A stretch of DNA of 64,000 nt from an uncultured Prevotellaceae bacterium (GTDB lineage Bacteria > Bacteroidota > Bacteroidia > Bacteroidales > Bacteroidaceae): contig CAMVKN010000007.1 of the NCBI GenBank assembly GCA_947168045.1, forward strand, positions 1 through 64,000, in the 5' to 3' direction. The notes below the pieces were generated by a model, which did no database searches, had not been told where the DNA came from, and was given only the letters and a program-made list of their open reading frames with translations. The translations under genes and the position numbers were made by a program. Shown one piece after another: positions 40,435-49,846 of the stretch (the first letter of the stretch is position 1; the number at the start of each line of letters is the position of its first letter).

Positions 40435-41634
40435 TCAATTCTCAACGGTATGCGTGGTGTGGTGGAACTCCTTGTCCTTCAGACGGACGTGCACCACGTT
40501 CTTGGCCATGGTCCAGGCCATGCGGGGCACCAGCAGGGCATGGCGCATTGCCGCTATGCGGAGCCGTCCGGGAATGGCGATGAAGATGGCCAGGCACTCA
40601 GCGGCCAACAGCAGCCACCAGCGCAGGGGCGACAGGTAGGGGGCGAGTGCGGGGATGAATGAGAGCACGGTGAAGACGACTGCCAATGGCGGGGTGAACA
40701 GCAGCAGCAGTGAGCGGGGAATGAGGGCTTGCTGCAGGGTCTTGTCCACATAGTTCACATTGCCTTTCAGCAGGGCAGCGGGCAAATGGCGGAGCATCAT
40801 CAGCAACGTCTGCACCTGACCGGTAATCCAGCGCTGGCGCTGGCGCTGGAAGTTCTCGCTGCTGCTCACCTTCTCGTCGTAGACCATGATGTCGTCGACA
40901 TAGTGTATGCCTACGCGTTGCAAGGCCAGCAGACCGTCCAGCTCGCGGTCCTCAACGGCTGAGTGTAACTCCTTGACATCCTGGCTGAACAGGTCATGGT
41001 CGAAGCACATGCCCGAGCCGATGAGTACGGCCGAGAGGCCCACACGGCTGTGTCCACGCCGGAACAGGCTGTTGTTAATCTCTTCGCTCACACCATCGAG
41101 CGTGGAAATGCCGTTGTTGCTGTTCTTTGCCGTGCGGTGGCACTGGATGGCACGGTGCCCTTCGTGGCAGACATCATTCAGACGGCGCAGGAAGTCGGGC
41201 TCTACCACGTTGTCAGCGTCCAGTATCACCACTTTGCACTTCTCCTTGTTCGTCCCCCATGTCTCGTTTTCCATGGCGAACTGCAGGGCCTTGGCCTTGC
41301 TGCTCTTGTCAAAGTGGGGAACCAGCACGTTGGCACCAAGGGCTGACAGCTGCTCGTTGGTGGACGCTTCCATGTGGTCGGAAATGACCGCTACGTGGAA
41401 ATGCTCTTTCGGGTAGTCTTGCTGCATGACCGACTGCACCGACCCTGTGATGACTTTGTCCTCCTTGTAGGCAGGAAAGAGCACCAGGAAGGAGTGGTGT
41501 TCGTCATGCTCCTCTTTCTTCTTCGCCCGCCCAGAAAACATGCTGGCAAGTGCAAAAAACAGGATGTACAGCGTAGAGGCTGCCAGTGGAATCCATAGCA
41601 GCCAGTCGACAATTTGTAATAATGTGTGTCCCAT
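40435..41634 (-). CDS. Membrane glycosyltransferase family 2 (cellulose synthase-like)
   Basis: A 399-residue protein. A membrane helix lies near 10-33, the GT2 domain at about 45-290 (FLVLFPAYKEDKVITGSV, VVILDADNVVEPDFL, VEDRELDGLL and the QxxRW-type QRQRQRWITGQ), and two or three membrane helices at 305-365. The architecture resembles processive synthases, but it is shorter than most. It is a paralogue of the gene directly upstream. The last residues (VEN) and the TGA stop come from a heptamer array. Confidence 0.88.
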   Translation of the reverse strand: MGHTLLQIVDWLLWIPLAASTLYILFFALASMFSGRAKKKEEHDEHHSFLVLFPAYKEDKVITGSVQSVMQQDYPKEHFHVAVISDHMEASTNEQLSALGANVLVPHFDKSSKAKALQFAMENETWGTNKEKCKVVILDADNVVEPDFLRRLNDVCHEGHRAIQCHRTAKNSNNGISTLDGVSEEINNSLFRRGHSRVGLSAVLIGSGMCFDHDLFSQDVKELHSAVEDRELDGLLALQRVGIHYVDDIMVYDEKVSSSENFQRQRQRWITGQVQTLLMMLRHLPAALLKGNVNYVDKTLQQALIPRSLLLLFTPPLAVVFTVLSFIPALAPYLSPLRWWLLLAAECLAIFIAIPGRLRIAAMRHALLVPRMAWTMAKNVVHVRLKDKEFHHTTHTVEN

Positions 41635-42855
41635 TCAGTATTTCTTTCTTTTCTTTTTCTTTATCTTGAGCCCCTTTAGCCAGTTCGTCGCTCCCACCAC
41701 TCGGTCGGTGGCCTCGTTGGTGCTGGCGGTGAAGATGTTGGCCACGCCGCCCAGGGCAATCACGGGGGCGAGGAGGAAGTCGCGGTTCCAGTTCTTGTCA
41801 ACCAGATAGTCGGGGGTGGCTACTGCGAAGGCAAACAGTATCAAGGCTCCGGCCACCCACCACTTGATGACCAGCGACCAATAGATGAATGGCAGTATGA
41901 CGCTCATGACGGCAATGATGGAGATGAGGACGGTGCGGGGGATGAGCATCCACTGGATAATCTTGTCGGCATGGTCGTAGCGGCGGTTGAGGATGGCACC
42001 GGGCAGGAACCGCAGGTTGCTGACCAGCGAGTGAATCTGGGCGCGGAACCAGTGGCCGCGCCGACTGTTGAACTCCTTCACGGTGCGTGTCTTCTCGTTA
42101 TATACAAAGATGTTGTCGAAATAGTCAACATAGATGATGTCACGCATCAGCAGACCGTCAAGGGGCTTCTCCACATCATTGGTGGAACCAATCTTCATGA
42201 TGTTGGCCTTAAACCACTGGAAGTCGAAGATGCAGCCCGAGCTGCACAGTGCTGCCGTCAACCCCATGGCTTGATGGCCACGGCGGAACACGGAGTTGTT
42301 GATTTCTTCAAAGATGTTGTCCAGACGCGCTATTGGGGTGTCGCGGTTTGCGGCCAGAAGGTGTACCTGGATGGCCTTGGTGCCGGAAGAGGAGTAGGCA
42401 TCATTCACCTCGTTGAGGAAATCGGGCTTGACGATGTTGCCAGCGTCAAGAATGATGACGGCGTCGTAAATCTTGAACTTCGGGAGGTTGAAGATAGCGT
42501 ACTGCAGAGCCTTTGCCTTGCTGCTCTTGTCAAAGTTGGGCGTCAGCAGGGTGATGGGCAGCTGCGCCAGCTGCATGTTCGTCAGGTCGGTCTCGTGGTC
42601 GCTGATGACCACAACGTCGAACAGGCGCTGTGGATAGGTCTGGCCCAGAACTGACCGGACTGTGGCCAGGACAGACTGGCCTCGTTCGTGCGAGGCCACC
42701 ATCACGATGTAGCGGTGTTGCTCCTTGGCGCGCTTGGTCTCATTACGGCGCTTCAGCTGCGAGGCAATGGAGAATATGGTGAAGTAGAGGACAGTGAAGG
42801 CCACTACCGCAAAGAGTAAACCATCAATAGTATATAGTATCCACCAGAAATTCAT
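41635..42855 (-). CDS. Membrane glycosyltransferase family 2, paralogue of the next gene
   Basis: A 406-residue protein with the same layout: one N-terminal helix, a GT2 domain (HRYIVMVASHERGQSVLATV, AVIILDAGNIVKPDFLNEV) and C-terminal helices. In the late motif the QxxRW of its neighbour appears as NSRRGHWFRAQ, so the canonical Gln is missing. This could mean altered activity or a heteromeric partner. It abuts the next gene with no gap. The C-terminus is Lys-rich. Confidence 0.85.
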   Translation of the reverse strand: MNFWWILYTIDGLLFAVVAFTVLYFTIFSIASQLKRRNETKRAKEQHRYIVMVASHERGQSVLATVRSVLGQTYPQRLFDVVVISDHETDLTNMQLAQLPITLLTPNFDKSSKAKALQYAIFNLPKFKIYDAVIILDAGNIVKPDFLNEVNDAYSSSGTKAIQVHLLAANRDTPIARLDNIFEEINNSVFRRGHQAMGLTAALCSSGCIFDFQWFKANIMKIGSTNDVEKPLDGLLMRDIIYVDYFDNIFVYNEKTRTVKEFNSRRGHWFRAQIHSLVSNLRFLPGAILNRRYDHADKIIQWMLIPRTVLISIIAVMSVILPFIYWSLVIKWWVAGALILFAFAVATPDYLVDKNWNRDFLLAPVIALGGVANIFTASTNEATDRVVGATNWLKGLKIKKKKRKKY

Positions 42856-42905
42856 TTTTGACTCAGTCGTTGATTAGATGTCACGGCTTTTCACCAATAA
42901 CGCTG

Positions 42906-42913
42906 CAAAGATA
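42906..42913 (-). promoter_or_regulatory. -7 box before the paired membrane GT2 genes
   Basis: TATCTTTG on the minus strand, 50 bp before the ATG at 42855. No -33 element is evident; possibly an internal promoter. Confidence 0.45.
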
Positions 42914-42982
42914 GTATTTTTTTTCGATAATCATGCATGTTTTGATGACTTTTTCATTCCCTCTTTGTTCTATCGCACCTTT

Positions 42983-44266
42983 TTATTCAGGCCAGGAACT
43001 GACCGGGATGTCGAATTGGTAGGCCCAGTTGTGCAGTGGGGATGGGGAAATGATAGAGTCGCCTTGCGAGTCGCGCAGGTTGCCACGGGGGCCGTGCTGA
43101 TTGCCACTCTTCATGCGGTCGCCGTTGACGGCATAGCGGACACGGGCGTTTTCAGGCGATGATGAACAAGCGATGCGGATGCTGTTGCCTGTGATGGTGG
43201 CTGACGTGGCTATGTCGCGGTTGGCGGGTGTGATGACTGAAAAGCCATAGTTGGAGGTTTTGTTCACCTGGATGGTGTCAAACACCAGGGGAGGGCGGGG
43301 GACGCTGAAGTGGACGACAACGTCGCTGTCAGTATGTTCTGTTCCAATAGGAAGCAAGCCTGTGATGCGTGGTTGACGACGCATGATGGCCAGGGCGGAG
43401 AGGGCCTCCAGGCGGCCCATCTGCTGTTGGGACTTACCGTCGATGTGTACGACCTCGCGTACGACAGGGTAGGGGTATGTAGGACCGCTGGCCCAGAACA
43501 GTGTGTCGCTGAGTAGTAAGTCAACGAAGGTCTGTGGTACGAGCGTTTCACGGCTGTTGTGGCTCAGTGCCTGGAAATGTTCGGCACGAGTTAAGCTGTT
43601 GGCCTGGTAAACGATGATGCGTATGTCTTCTGTTTGGTGGGTGATGGCCTTGATGTCGCTATTGATGTCATGCTTGAACTGCAGCAGCAACTGCTTGTAG
43701 TCGGTGTCGGGATAGTCGGCTATGTCGCTCTCGCCCTGCATGAAGCAGACGGCTGGAACGTAGAAACGTCGGCATCCACCGTTGTTGGCTATGCGGCAGG
43801 CCTTGCTGATGTCGTCGAGGAAACGCTGATAGGGTGACGTGCCCCGGCTGAGGTGGGCAAGGGCGGTAGCTCCCTGGCCGCCGGGGAAGGTGCAGATGAC
43901 AGTATCGGCCCCCAGCTGATGCGACAGCGCCTCAGCCATGGTGTAGACGGAGAGCTCAAAGGAACGCTTGCGGTAGCGGAACAGACGTTTGAAGTACTGT
44001 TTGAGGGTGTTGCCGTCGAAGTAGCCGAACTTGTCGTCAATATTCTCAGTGACGATGCGCCCGTCGCTGCCCAGGCTGCTTAGGTCTGTGATGCGTTCCG
44101 CTTCTTCGCCGAGCGCCAGGCTCTGGCCATAGACAGGGATGCACACCACCACCTTTCCTTCAACATCGGTCTTTTGTTCGTTGATGATGATGTAGGTGGT
44201 GGCTCCAAGAAGAAGAAGGAGCACTGCCAGCCACCATTTCTTGGTAATCTTTATGTCGTGCCTCAT
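42983..44266 (-). CDS. Membrane-anchored SASA/SGNH-type carbohydrate esterase
   Basis: A 427-residue protein with one N-terminal membrane helix (WWLAVLLLLLGATTYIIIN) and an extracytoplasmic SGNH-like domain. Block I is VYGQSLALGEEA with the likely Ser nucleophile, and a later VCFMQGESDIADY matches the SASA (CE6-like) block. The C-terminal part is a beta-rich domain. It would remove or transfer acetyl groups on the polysaccharide in the periplasm. It lies within the locus, seven bases downstream of a GT2 gene. Confidence 0.78.
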   Translation of the reverse strand: MRHDIKITKKWWLAVLLLLLGATTYIIINEQKTDVEGKVVVCIPVYGQSLALGEEAERITDLSSLGSDGRIVTENIDDKFGYFDGNTLKQYFKRLFRYRKRSFELSVYTMAEALSHQLGADTVICTFPGGQGATALAHLSRGTSPYQRFLDDISKACRIANNGGCRRFYVPAVCFMQGESDIADYPDTDYKQLLLQFKHDINSDIKAITHQTEDIRIIVYQANSLTRAEHFQALSHNSRETLVPQTFVDLLLSDTLFWASGPTYPYPVVREVVHIDGKSQQQMGRLEALSALAIMRRQPRITGLLPIGTEHTDSDVVVHFSVPRPPLVFDTIQVNKTSNYGFSVITPANRDIATSATITGNSIRIACSSSPENARVRYAVNGDRMKSGNQHGPRGNLRDSQGDSIISPSPLHNWAYQFDIPVSSWPE

Positions 44267-44272
44267 ACAACT

Positions 44273-45184
44273 TTAAGTAGAAGGGGTGAGCTGCCGTCCC
44301 TGGCGTCCACGGATGAAGTCGACAATGCCATTGAGAACGGCCTTTGCTTGTTTTGTCTGGCGTTTGAAAAGATGTTTCAGCAGGTCTCGTGGGGCGACGA
44401 TGAGCATCAGGTAGAGGTAGGTGAGGTAACGGCGGGGACTGTTCACGTTGCGACGTGCAAAAAGAAGTCGATTGCGTGTGACATAGTATGTCCTTAGTGG
44501 ACTGCCCTGCCCAGTGGTACGGCTTTCTTTGTGAAAGATGGTAGATGCGGGGTCGTACCAGATGTCGTACCCTGCTGAGTGGAAACGTACCGACCAGTCA
44601 ATCTCCTCGTAATAGAGAAAGTAGGCTTCGGGCATGGTTCCTGCCTTGGAAATCGCTTCGCGTCGTACCATCATGGCTGCTCCGTGGGCATAGGGAGTGG
44701 GGTGGGGGGTGTCATGTTGTCCGTGGTCAGCTTCGCCGAGGCCAATGGTGCTGTTGCGTAGTGTGACAGGGGACAACGGGGTGAAACCAGCAAACTGGAT
44801 AGGATGGTCGTCCCACGAGAAGCGTATCTTGGGACACACGATGGCAGTGGATGGCTGTGCTTCCAGCCGGCGGATGAGTGGCTGAAACCAGTTCGTGCCA
44901 TCCTCGGCTGTCGGCGGGAACAGCGTGTCGTTATTGACAAAGAAGAGATACTCTCCAGTGGCGGCTTCAATTCCCAGGTTATTGCCACCAGCGAAGCCCA
45001 AGTTCTTGGGGCTGCGAATCACGGTGACAGCGGGATGACGCTGTCTCAGGATGGCGGCTTCATCATTGGCTGAGCCATTGTCAACAACAATGACTTCCAT
45101 ACCATCCATAGGAGGAATGGAAGCCAGCATGGCACTGGTATCATCCAGCCCATTGTAGTTGACTGTGATGATAGATAGTGTCAT
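44273..45184 (-). CDS. Glycosyltransferase family 2 (rhamnosyltransferase-like)
   Basis: A 303-residue enzyme of the WbbL type: LSIITVNYNGLDDTSAMLAS, VIVVDNGSANDEA, GFAGGNNLGIEAATGEYLFF and YYEEIDWSVRFHSAGY. WbbL-like enzymes often transfer rhamnose, which would fit the rfbC gene at 57 kb. The start overlaps the stop of the Wzy-like gene by 4 bp. Confidence 0.92.
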   Translation of the reverse strand: MTLSIITVNYNGLDDTSAMLASIPPMDGMEVIVVDNGSANDEAAILRQRHPAVTVIRSPKNLGFAGGNNLGIEAATGEYLFFVNNDTLFPPTAEDGTNWFQPLIRRLEAQPSTAIVCPKIRFSWDDHPIQFAGFTPLSPVTLRNSTIGLGEADHGQHDTPHPTPYAHGAAMMVRREAISKAGTMPEAYFLYYEEIDWSVRFHSAGYDIWYDPASTIFHKESRTTGQGSPLRTYYVTRNRLLFARRNVNSPRRYLTYLYLMLIVAPRDLLKHLFKRQTKQAKAVLNGIVDFIRGRQGRQLTPST

Positions 45185-46674
45185 CGTAGTTTGCCGTTCT
45201 GCCTGTCAATAAGCTTCTCCTCGTATGCTATCCATTCTTTTTCAATGTAGGGCAATACGTAGACAAGGCTTAGACCACCATAGAAAACGAAGCAATTGGG
45301 GAACTGCATGAGTACCTGGTTGCCATAGCCGCCTAACTGCATGGCCGCGAAGCCACAGGCTAATCCAGCTCCTATTCCTCGCAATGAGGAACTGGTAAGC
45401 TTGAACATGATGATACGGCTTGCGCCCAAGAACATGAGAAGCGTGGTGATGAGGAAGATGTTGATGCCCACAATACCCGTGTGAATCCAGATGTAGACGT
45501 ACTCGGAGTCAGGCGGGATGGTGTTCATCACATAATACTTGTGATTGCCTGCCATGGAGCCGGGCTTCATGCCAATGCCGATGCCGAAGGGAGCGTCACG
45601 CATGTATTTCTTCATGACCTCTTGGTTGGCGTCACGTGCTCCGGCGGAAGCGTCGTCCTTGTTAAACATAGAACGCATGCGCCGAATCATCTGGTTGCCG
45701 TCACCAATCTTTGTGAAAGCGAGCATGCCGACAAAGATAACGCCAAGCACACCAATGGTAGCAGTCATCTTGACTGACTTTGACAGGACGGCATAGACCA
45801 TGAAGCCAAAGATAAAGCATGCCAGGGCCGTGCGCGTGCCGGTGGAGAAAAATCCCCAGATAAGTGCCAGACCGATGATGAAACATGGAATGCGGTGCTT
45901 CCAGACCTTCATGGTCAGGCCGAAGATGAGGAAGGCCACTGAGGTGCAGGCCATGCCAATACCCGCTGCGGCAGCATCAGTATAAATCGACAGGTAGCGG
46001 ATCAGGGTGCCTGCTTGCAGGATGTGCGTCTTGCGGCCGGGACCCTCCATGAACTCATTTTCTAGTGCGGTAAAGCCGAGAATCTTCTGCTTCAGCAGCC
46101 AGAGGACAGAGAAGAGTGCGAGCCCTCCCCATAGGAAGATGTAGCTGACAAGCTTGTTCGGGGCGTTGATATAGATGGTGAACACCAGGAAGGCATACAT
46201 GAGCTGGAAGGCCATCATGCGCGCTCCAGTAAGCCAGGTGGGAATGTCCCATGCCATGTTACAGGTGTCGTTCATGACTTGCAGGATGATGAAGAAGCAC
46301 CAGATGACAAGTGCCGAAAACATGATGTTCAAAGAGGCATCGAACTTCGTGCCCTTGACATCCATAATGACCATTGCCAGCAGCAGGATTTCCAACGCCT
46401 CATTGTAGAGAGAGGTCGGAATGCCGTCAGGCCAGGGCAGGGCCTTCATGGATACGAGGTAGTTCACGACGACCAGTACCCAGAACGTGAACATCCTGTA
46501 GCGGAAGGACGTGATGACGGCAGCAATGACGGCCGGTATCACGCAAATGGTAGCAAAAGCCCCAAAGCCAGATGTGTAGAACTGAAGGAGGGCAAAAGCG
46601 AAGAGGAGGAGGAGTAAGACCATCCTTCCTCCCCCCATTTCGCTAATGTTAGGACGATATGACGCGCTGTTCAT
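45181..46674 (-). CDS. O-antigen ligase/polymerase-like membrane protein (WaaL/Wzy)
   Basis: A 497-residue multi-pass protein with about 11 hydrophobic segments and a large periplasmic loop (about 320-395) containing RDAPFGIGIGMKPGSM. This layout is that of PF04932 O-antigen ligases and Wzy polymerases; sequence alone does not separate them. Its position directly after the Wzz-like co-polymerase favours polymerase. It starts 7 bp after that gene's stop. Confidence 0.85.
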   Translation of the reverse strand: MNSASYRPNISEMGGGRMVLLLLLFAFALLQFYTSGFGAFATICVIPAVIAAVITSFRYRMFTFWVLVVVNYLVSMKALPWPDGIPTSLYNEALEILLLAMVIMDVKGTKFDASLNIMFSALVIWCFFIILQVMNDTCNMAWDIPTWLTGARMMAFQLMYAFLVFTIYINAPNKLVSYIFLWGGLALFSVLWLLKQKILGFTALENEFMEGPGRKTHILQAGTLIRYLSIYTDAAAAGIGMACTSVAFLIFGLTMKVWKHRIPCFIIGLALIWGFFSTGTRTALACFIFGFMVYAVLSKSVKMTATIGVLGVIFVGMLAFTKIGDGNQMIRRMRSMFNKDDASAGARDANQEVMKKYMRDAPFGIGIGMKPGSMAGNHKYYVMNTIPPDSEYVYIWIHTGIVGINIFLITTLLMFLGASRIIMFKLTSSSLRGIGAGLACGFAAMQLGGYGNQVLMQFPNCFVFYGGLSLVYVLPYIEKEWIAYEEKLIDRQNGKLR

Positions 46675-46681
46675 CTATTCG

Positions 46682-48853
46682 TTATTTGGCCCTGTTGTTC
46701 TCCACGGCTGTCAGGCCGAGCTGCGATATACGATAGACGAAATTGTTGAAGCGGGTGTAAGGTGGCAGCTGGCCGACGAACTCCTCTACTGCGTAGCGCT
46801 GGGCCTCGGTGAGGTACATGTAGAGGCTGTCCTTGTTCTCCAAGCGTGCCTCCAGCTCCTTGAGCGCCTTCTGGTCCACATCCTTCCACGTGCGGTTGGC
46901 GCGAGTCACCATCAGGTTGATGGTGCCCATGTTGAGCAGTGCCGTGGAGATGGTGTTCTCGTCAAGGTTGGGATACTCCACGATGGCTATCTCGCTGGGC
47001 AGGATGTCGGGGCAGAGGTCCTTGATGTCCTTAGCCATGACGTAGCGGCTGTCATCAGCCAGGAAGTCTTCGTCGTAGGTCAGGCGACGCACCTGGAGAC
47101 CGATGCTGAGCCAGTAGTTCTCCAGCTCCTCGGCCAGATGGCTCTTGCCATTGCCGGCATCCGTTGACAGCAGGTTGAGCACGTTCTGCTGTCCCTGCTT
47201 GAAGTTGGGCAACAGGGCCTTGCTCAGCTGGCGCAGCGCCATGTCGCTGATGGTCTTGTTGAAGCGGCGGTAGCGCATCGTGCTCTCGCGGGGATAGCAG
47301 CCCAGCACCGGCACCTTCGTGATACGCTCTGAACGCATGCGGTCGCGCAGCGTGCGGTCGAGCATCTCAATGATGAAGAAGTAGAGTGCTGTGAAGAAGA
47401 AGGTCAGCAAGAAGGCACCCAGCAGAATCATCATGCGGTTGGTAGGCTGGGCATTGAGCGGGAACACCGGCGGGTTGAGCTGCTTCAGCGTAGCCGTTGA
47501 CATCTGCAGGTTGCGCTGGCGCAGACGGGCAGCGTTGAGGGCTTTCAGCATCTCCATGTAGTTACCCTCGATGAAGCCGATGTGGCGGGCCTTGCGGTCG
47601 AGGGTGGCTCCTAACGGTGAGTAGAACTTGTACTGGTCGTCAATGCGTGCACGCATGTACTCCCAGACACCAATCTCAGCCTTCGTCTGCTCGCGGAGGA
47701 TGAGCTGGTCGAGCCACTTGTCAATGAGGTCCTTGGCCCTGACACCAGTCTCAGTGTTATAGGTGGCGGCCTCGATGGTGGCCGTATACTGTTTCACCTC
47801 ATCGGTAGCGGCGGCAAGCTCGCGTTCAGCCTTGGCCAGTTCCAGTTGTGCCTCAGTGTTGTTGCCACCATTCTCGCTGTTCATCAGCTTGAGGTTGGCG
47901 ATACGTGACTGGAGACGAGAGATGTCGCGCACCAGAGCAGTGAAGTGCTGGTTGGACTCGATAATCTTCTGGCGGTCACCCAGCTGGCGTTTGTAGAAGT
48001 TGATAAGGGCATCGGTCGTGGCCTGCCTCTTCCTCAAGTCGTTCTCGGTAGACTGCTGGCCCATCTCAAGTATTGTCAGCTGCTTGGTCTGCTCACCGTA
48101 GTTGATGATACGGTGTTTGACGTTGTAGCGAATCAGGTCCTGCTCGGCGGCATTGAGCACCTTGCTCAGCTTGGCCACCTCACGCTCGAAGAACTTGATG
48201 ACGTTGAGCGTCTCGCCGTAGCGCAGCTGCTGATACTGGTGGGCAAAGACTTTGTTCAGGATGTCGAGGGTGTTGTAGCAGATGCCGGGGTCGTTGGCCG
48301 AGTAGGCGATGTCAATGATGTCACTCGACTGCAGTCTGACAACCTTCAGGCGGCTGAGGATGCTGCTGACGCTGAAGTAGGGGTGGTTCGTCAGCAGGTT
48401 ATAGAGGTAGTTGTCCTGCGAAGGCTTCTCGTAGGCCTTCAGGCGGGCGTATGACTCCTCCTCGTTGTTCTGTACCAACACCTTGACGTCGGCAGGCACG
48501 CCTGCTGAGAGCTGTCTGAAGTGCTCAGCCTGGATATAGTTGTTGTCCTTGTTGGGATTGCCATAAAGCATGCATCGTGCAAAGAGTCGCAATGCCACCT
48601 CATGGATGGTGTTGTCCGTCTGGATAATCAGCATCAGGTTGGTGATGTTGGTCTGGCCATTGCCACCGCCGGCTCCTAAGCCTTCGATGGAGTAGCCCGT
48701 TATCATGCCAGTGTAGATGGTCGTGTTGGCATCATAGGTGCGTTCCATATTGCGGGTCAGGAACCACGCAATAATCAAAGCGATGACTGGCAGGATGACC
48801 AAATACCAGCGTATCTTGTACAAAAATCTGACGATGTACCTAAATATATCCAT
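46682..48853 (-). CDS. Wzz/Wzc-like polysaccharide co-polymerase with degenerate kinase domain
   Basis: A 723-residue protein. Helix 1 is at about 15-33 (WYLVILPVIALIIAWFL). A long periplasmic region with coiled coil spans about 200-440. A proline-rich loop and helix 2 follow (about 495-520). The cytoplasmic Rossmann-like domain (about 560-723) carries STDAGNGKSHLAEEL in the place of the BY-kinase Walker A. There is no C-terminal Tyr cluster, and the Walker A' motif is not evident, so kinase activity is doubtful. It would set chain length together with the Wzy-like protein. Confidence 0.85.
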   Translation of the reverse strand: MDIFRYIVRFLYKIRWYLVILPVIALIIAWFLTRNMERTYDANTTIYTGMITGYSIEGLGAGGGNGQTNITNLMLIIQTDNTIHEVALRLFARCMLYGNPNKDNNYIQAEHFRQLSAGVPADVKVLVQNNEEESYARLKAYEKPSQDNYLYNLLTNHPYFSVSSILSRLKVVRLQSSDIIDIAYSANDPGICYNTLDILNKVFAHQYQQLRYGETLNVIKFFEREVAKLSKVLNAAEQDLIRYNVKHRIINYGEQTKQLTILEMGQQSTENDLRKRQATTDALINFYKRQLGDRQKIIESNQHFTALVRDISRLQSRIANLKLMNSENGGNNTEAQLELAKAERELAAATDEVKQYTATIEAATYNTETGVRAKDLIDKWLDQLILREQTKAEIGVWEYMRARIDDQYKFYSPLGATLDRKARHIGFIEGNYMEMLKALNAARLRQRNLQMSTATLKQLNPPVFPLNAQPTNRMMILLGAFLLTFFFTALYFFIIEMLDRTLRDRMRSERITKVPVLGCYPRESTMRYRRFNKTISDMALRQLSKALLPNFKQGQQNVLNLLSTDAGNGKSHLAEELENYWLSIGLQVRRLTYDEDFLADDSRYVMAKDIKDLCPDILPSEIAIVEYPNLDENTISTALLNMGTINLMVTRANRTWKDVDQKALKELEARLENKDSLYMYLTEAQRYAVEEFVGQLPPYTRFNNFVYRISQLGLTAVENNRAK

Positions 48854-48877
48854 GGCTTAAGTTGGTTTTTGCATTTG

Positions 48878-49840
48878 TTATTTGTTGGCATTCTCAGCTT
48901 TCTTGGCTTCCTTCTCTTCCTTTTCAGCTTTCTTCAGCTCTTCCATCTCGCGCTTCTGCTGCTCTTCAGCTGCTTTCTTGATGCGCTGCTCCACGGCCTT
49001 GTTCTCACGGGCAATCTGCTTCTCTGATTTCGTCACATTCTCATCGAGCGTAATCTCGGTGGTGGTGTTAGTGATGATAGGCGTGTGGGTCAATATCTCA
49101 AGGGTGAGAATGTCGGTAGTGATGGTGGTCAGAAGATTCTGGTATGCGCCGACGGATGCCTGGCTGCGCTGGCCGGTGTAGGCATAGTCTTCAATGTCGA
49201 AGTTGCCATGGTGGAACTGTTCCTCATTGAGGGCTGATGCACCCTGGTAGATGGCGGCGCTCTCGCCAGCAGTCTTCAGCGCCGTGAGGTTGTTCGTTAT
49301 CTTGACATAAAGCGCAGCTATCTGGAGCTTCAGGTTGTCATAGGCACGGTCCTTTTGTATCTGGGCCTGCTCTACAACCATACGCCTGCGCTTGACGGCA
49401 GCCCCGAGGTCCAGGATGTCCTCTAACGGCAGGTTCAGGTTGACACCCACATTCCAGTAGCTTTGCTCGCTTCCCTGGAACTGCATGAACAGTGGGGTGT
49501 AGACATCTGAGCCGTTGGTCCATGCGTCGGTCTTGCCATAGCTGTAGTTGGCGTGGCCATTGATGTATGAGAAGATGTGTCTCTTCTGCTTGTTCATCTC
49601 CGCCTGTGCTATCTCTTGGTTCTTGGCCAAGAGCAGGATGTCAGGATTGGACTTGGCATTCTCGAAGAGTACAGCCAGGGGGGGGAGCTTGAATGACGAG
49701 AAATACAAGTCTTTCTCAGCACTGGAGTCGAAGAATCCTGCGCTGATGCCGCTGTCATCTGCCTTGGTCTGGGCGTTCACGCCTGTGGCGACTGTTGCCA
49801 GGATGGCTGCCAGGATGGTTGTCTTGAATGTTTTTTTCAT
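48878..49840 (-). CDS. TolC-like outer-membrane protein (short)
   Basis: A 320-residue secreted protein (signal peptide to about residue 23). Its helical heptads resemble the OEP/TolC family: NPDILLLAKNQEIAQAEMNK, then VGVNLNLPLEDILDLGAAVK. The family is normally 420-480 long with two repeats; this one is short. It ends in a 50-residue Lys/Glu tail (EELKKAEKEEKEAKK). In the locus it may take the place of the missing Wza-type export pore. Confidence 0.75.
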   Translation of the reverse strand: MKKTFKTTILAAILATVATGVNAQTKADDSGISAGFFDSSAEKDLYFSSFKLPPLAVLFENAKSNPDILLLAKNQEIAQAEMNKQKRHIFSYINGHANYSYGKTDAWTNGSDVYTPLFMQFQGSEQSYWNVGVNLNLPLEDILDLGAAVKRRRMVVEQAQIQKDRAYDNLKLQIAALYVKITNNLTALKTAGESAAIYQGASALNEEQFHHGNFDIEDYAYTGQRSQASVGAYQNLLTTITTDILTLEILTHTPIITNTTTEITLDENVTKSEKQIARENKAVEQRIKKAAEEQQKREMEELKKAEKEEKEAKKAENANK

Positions 49841-49846
49841 GCTGGG

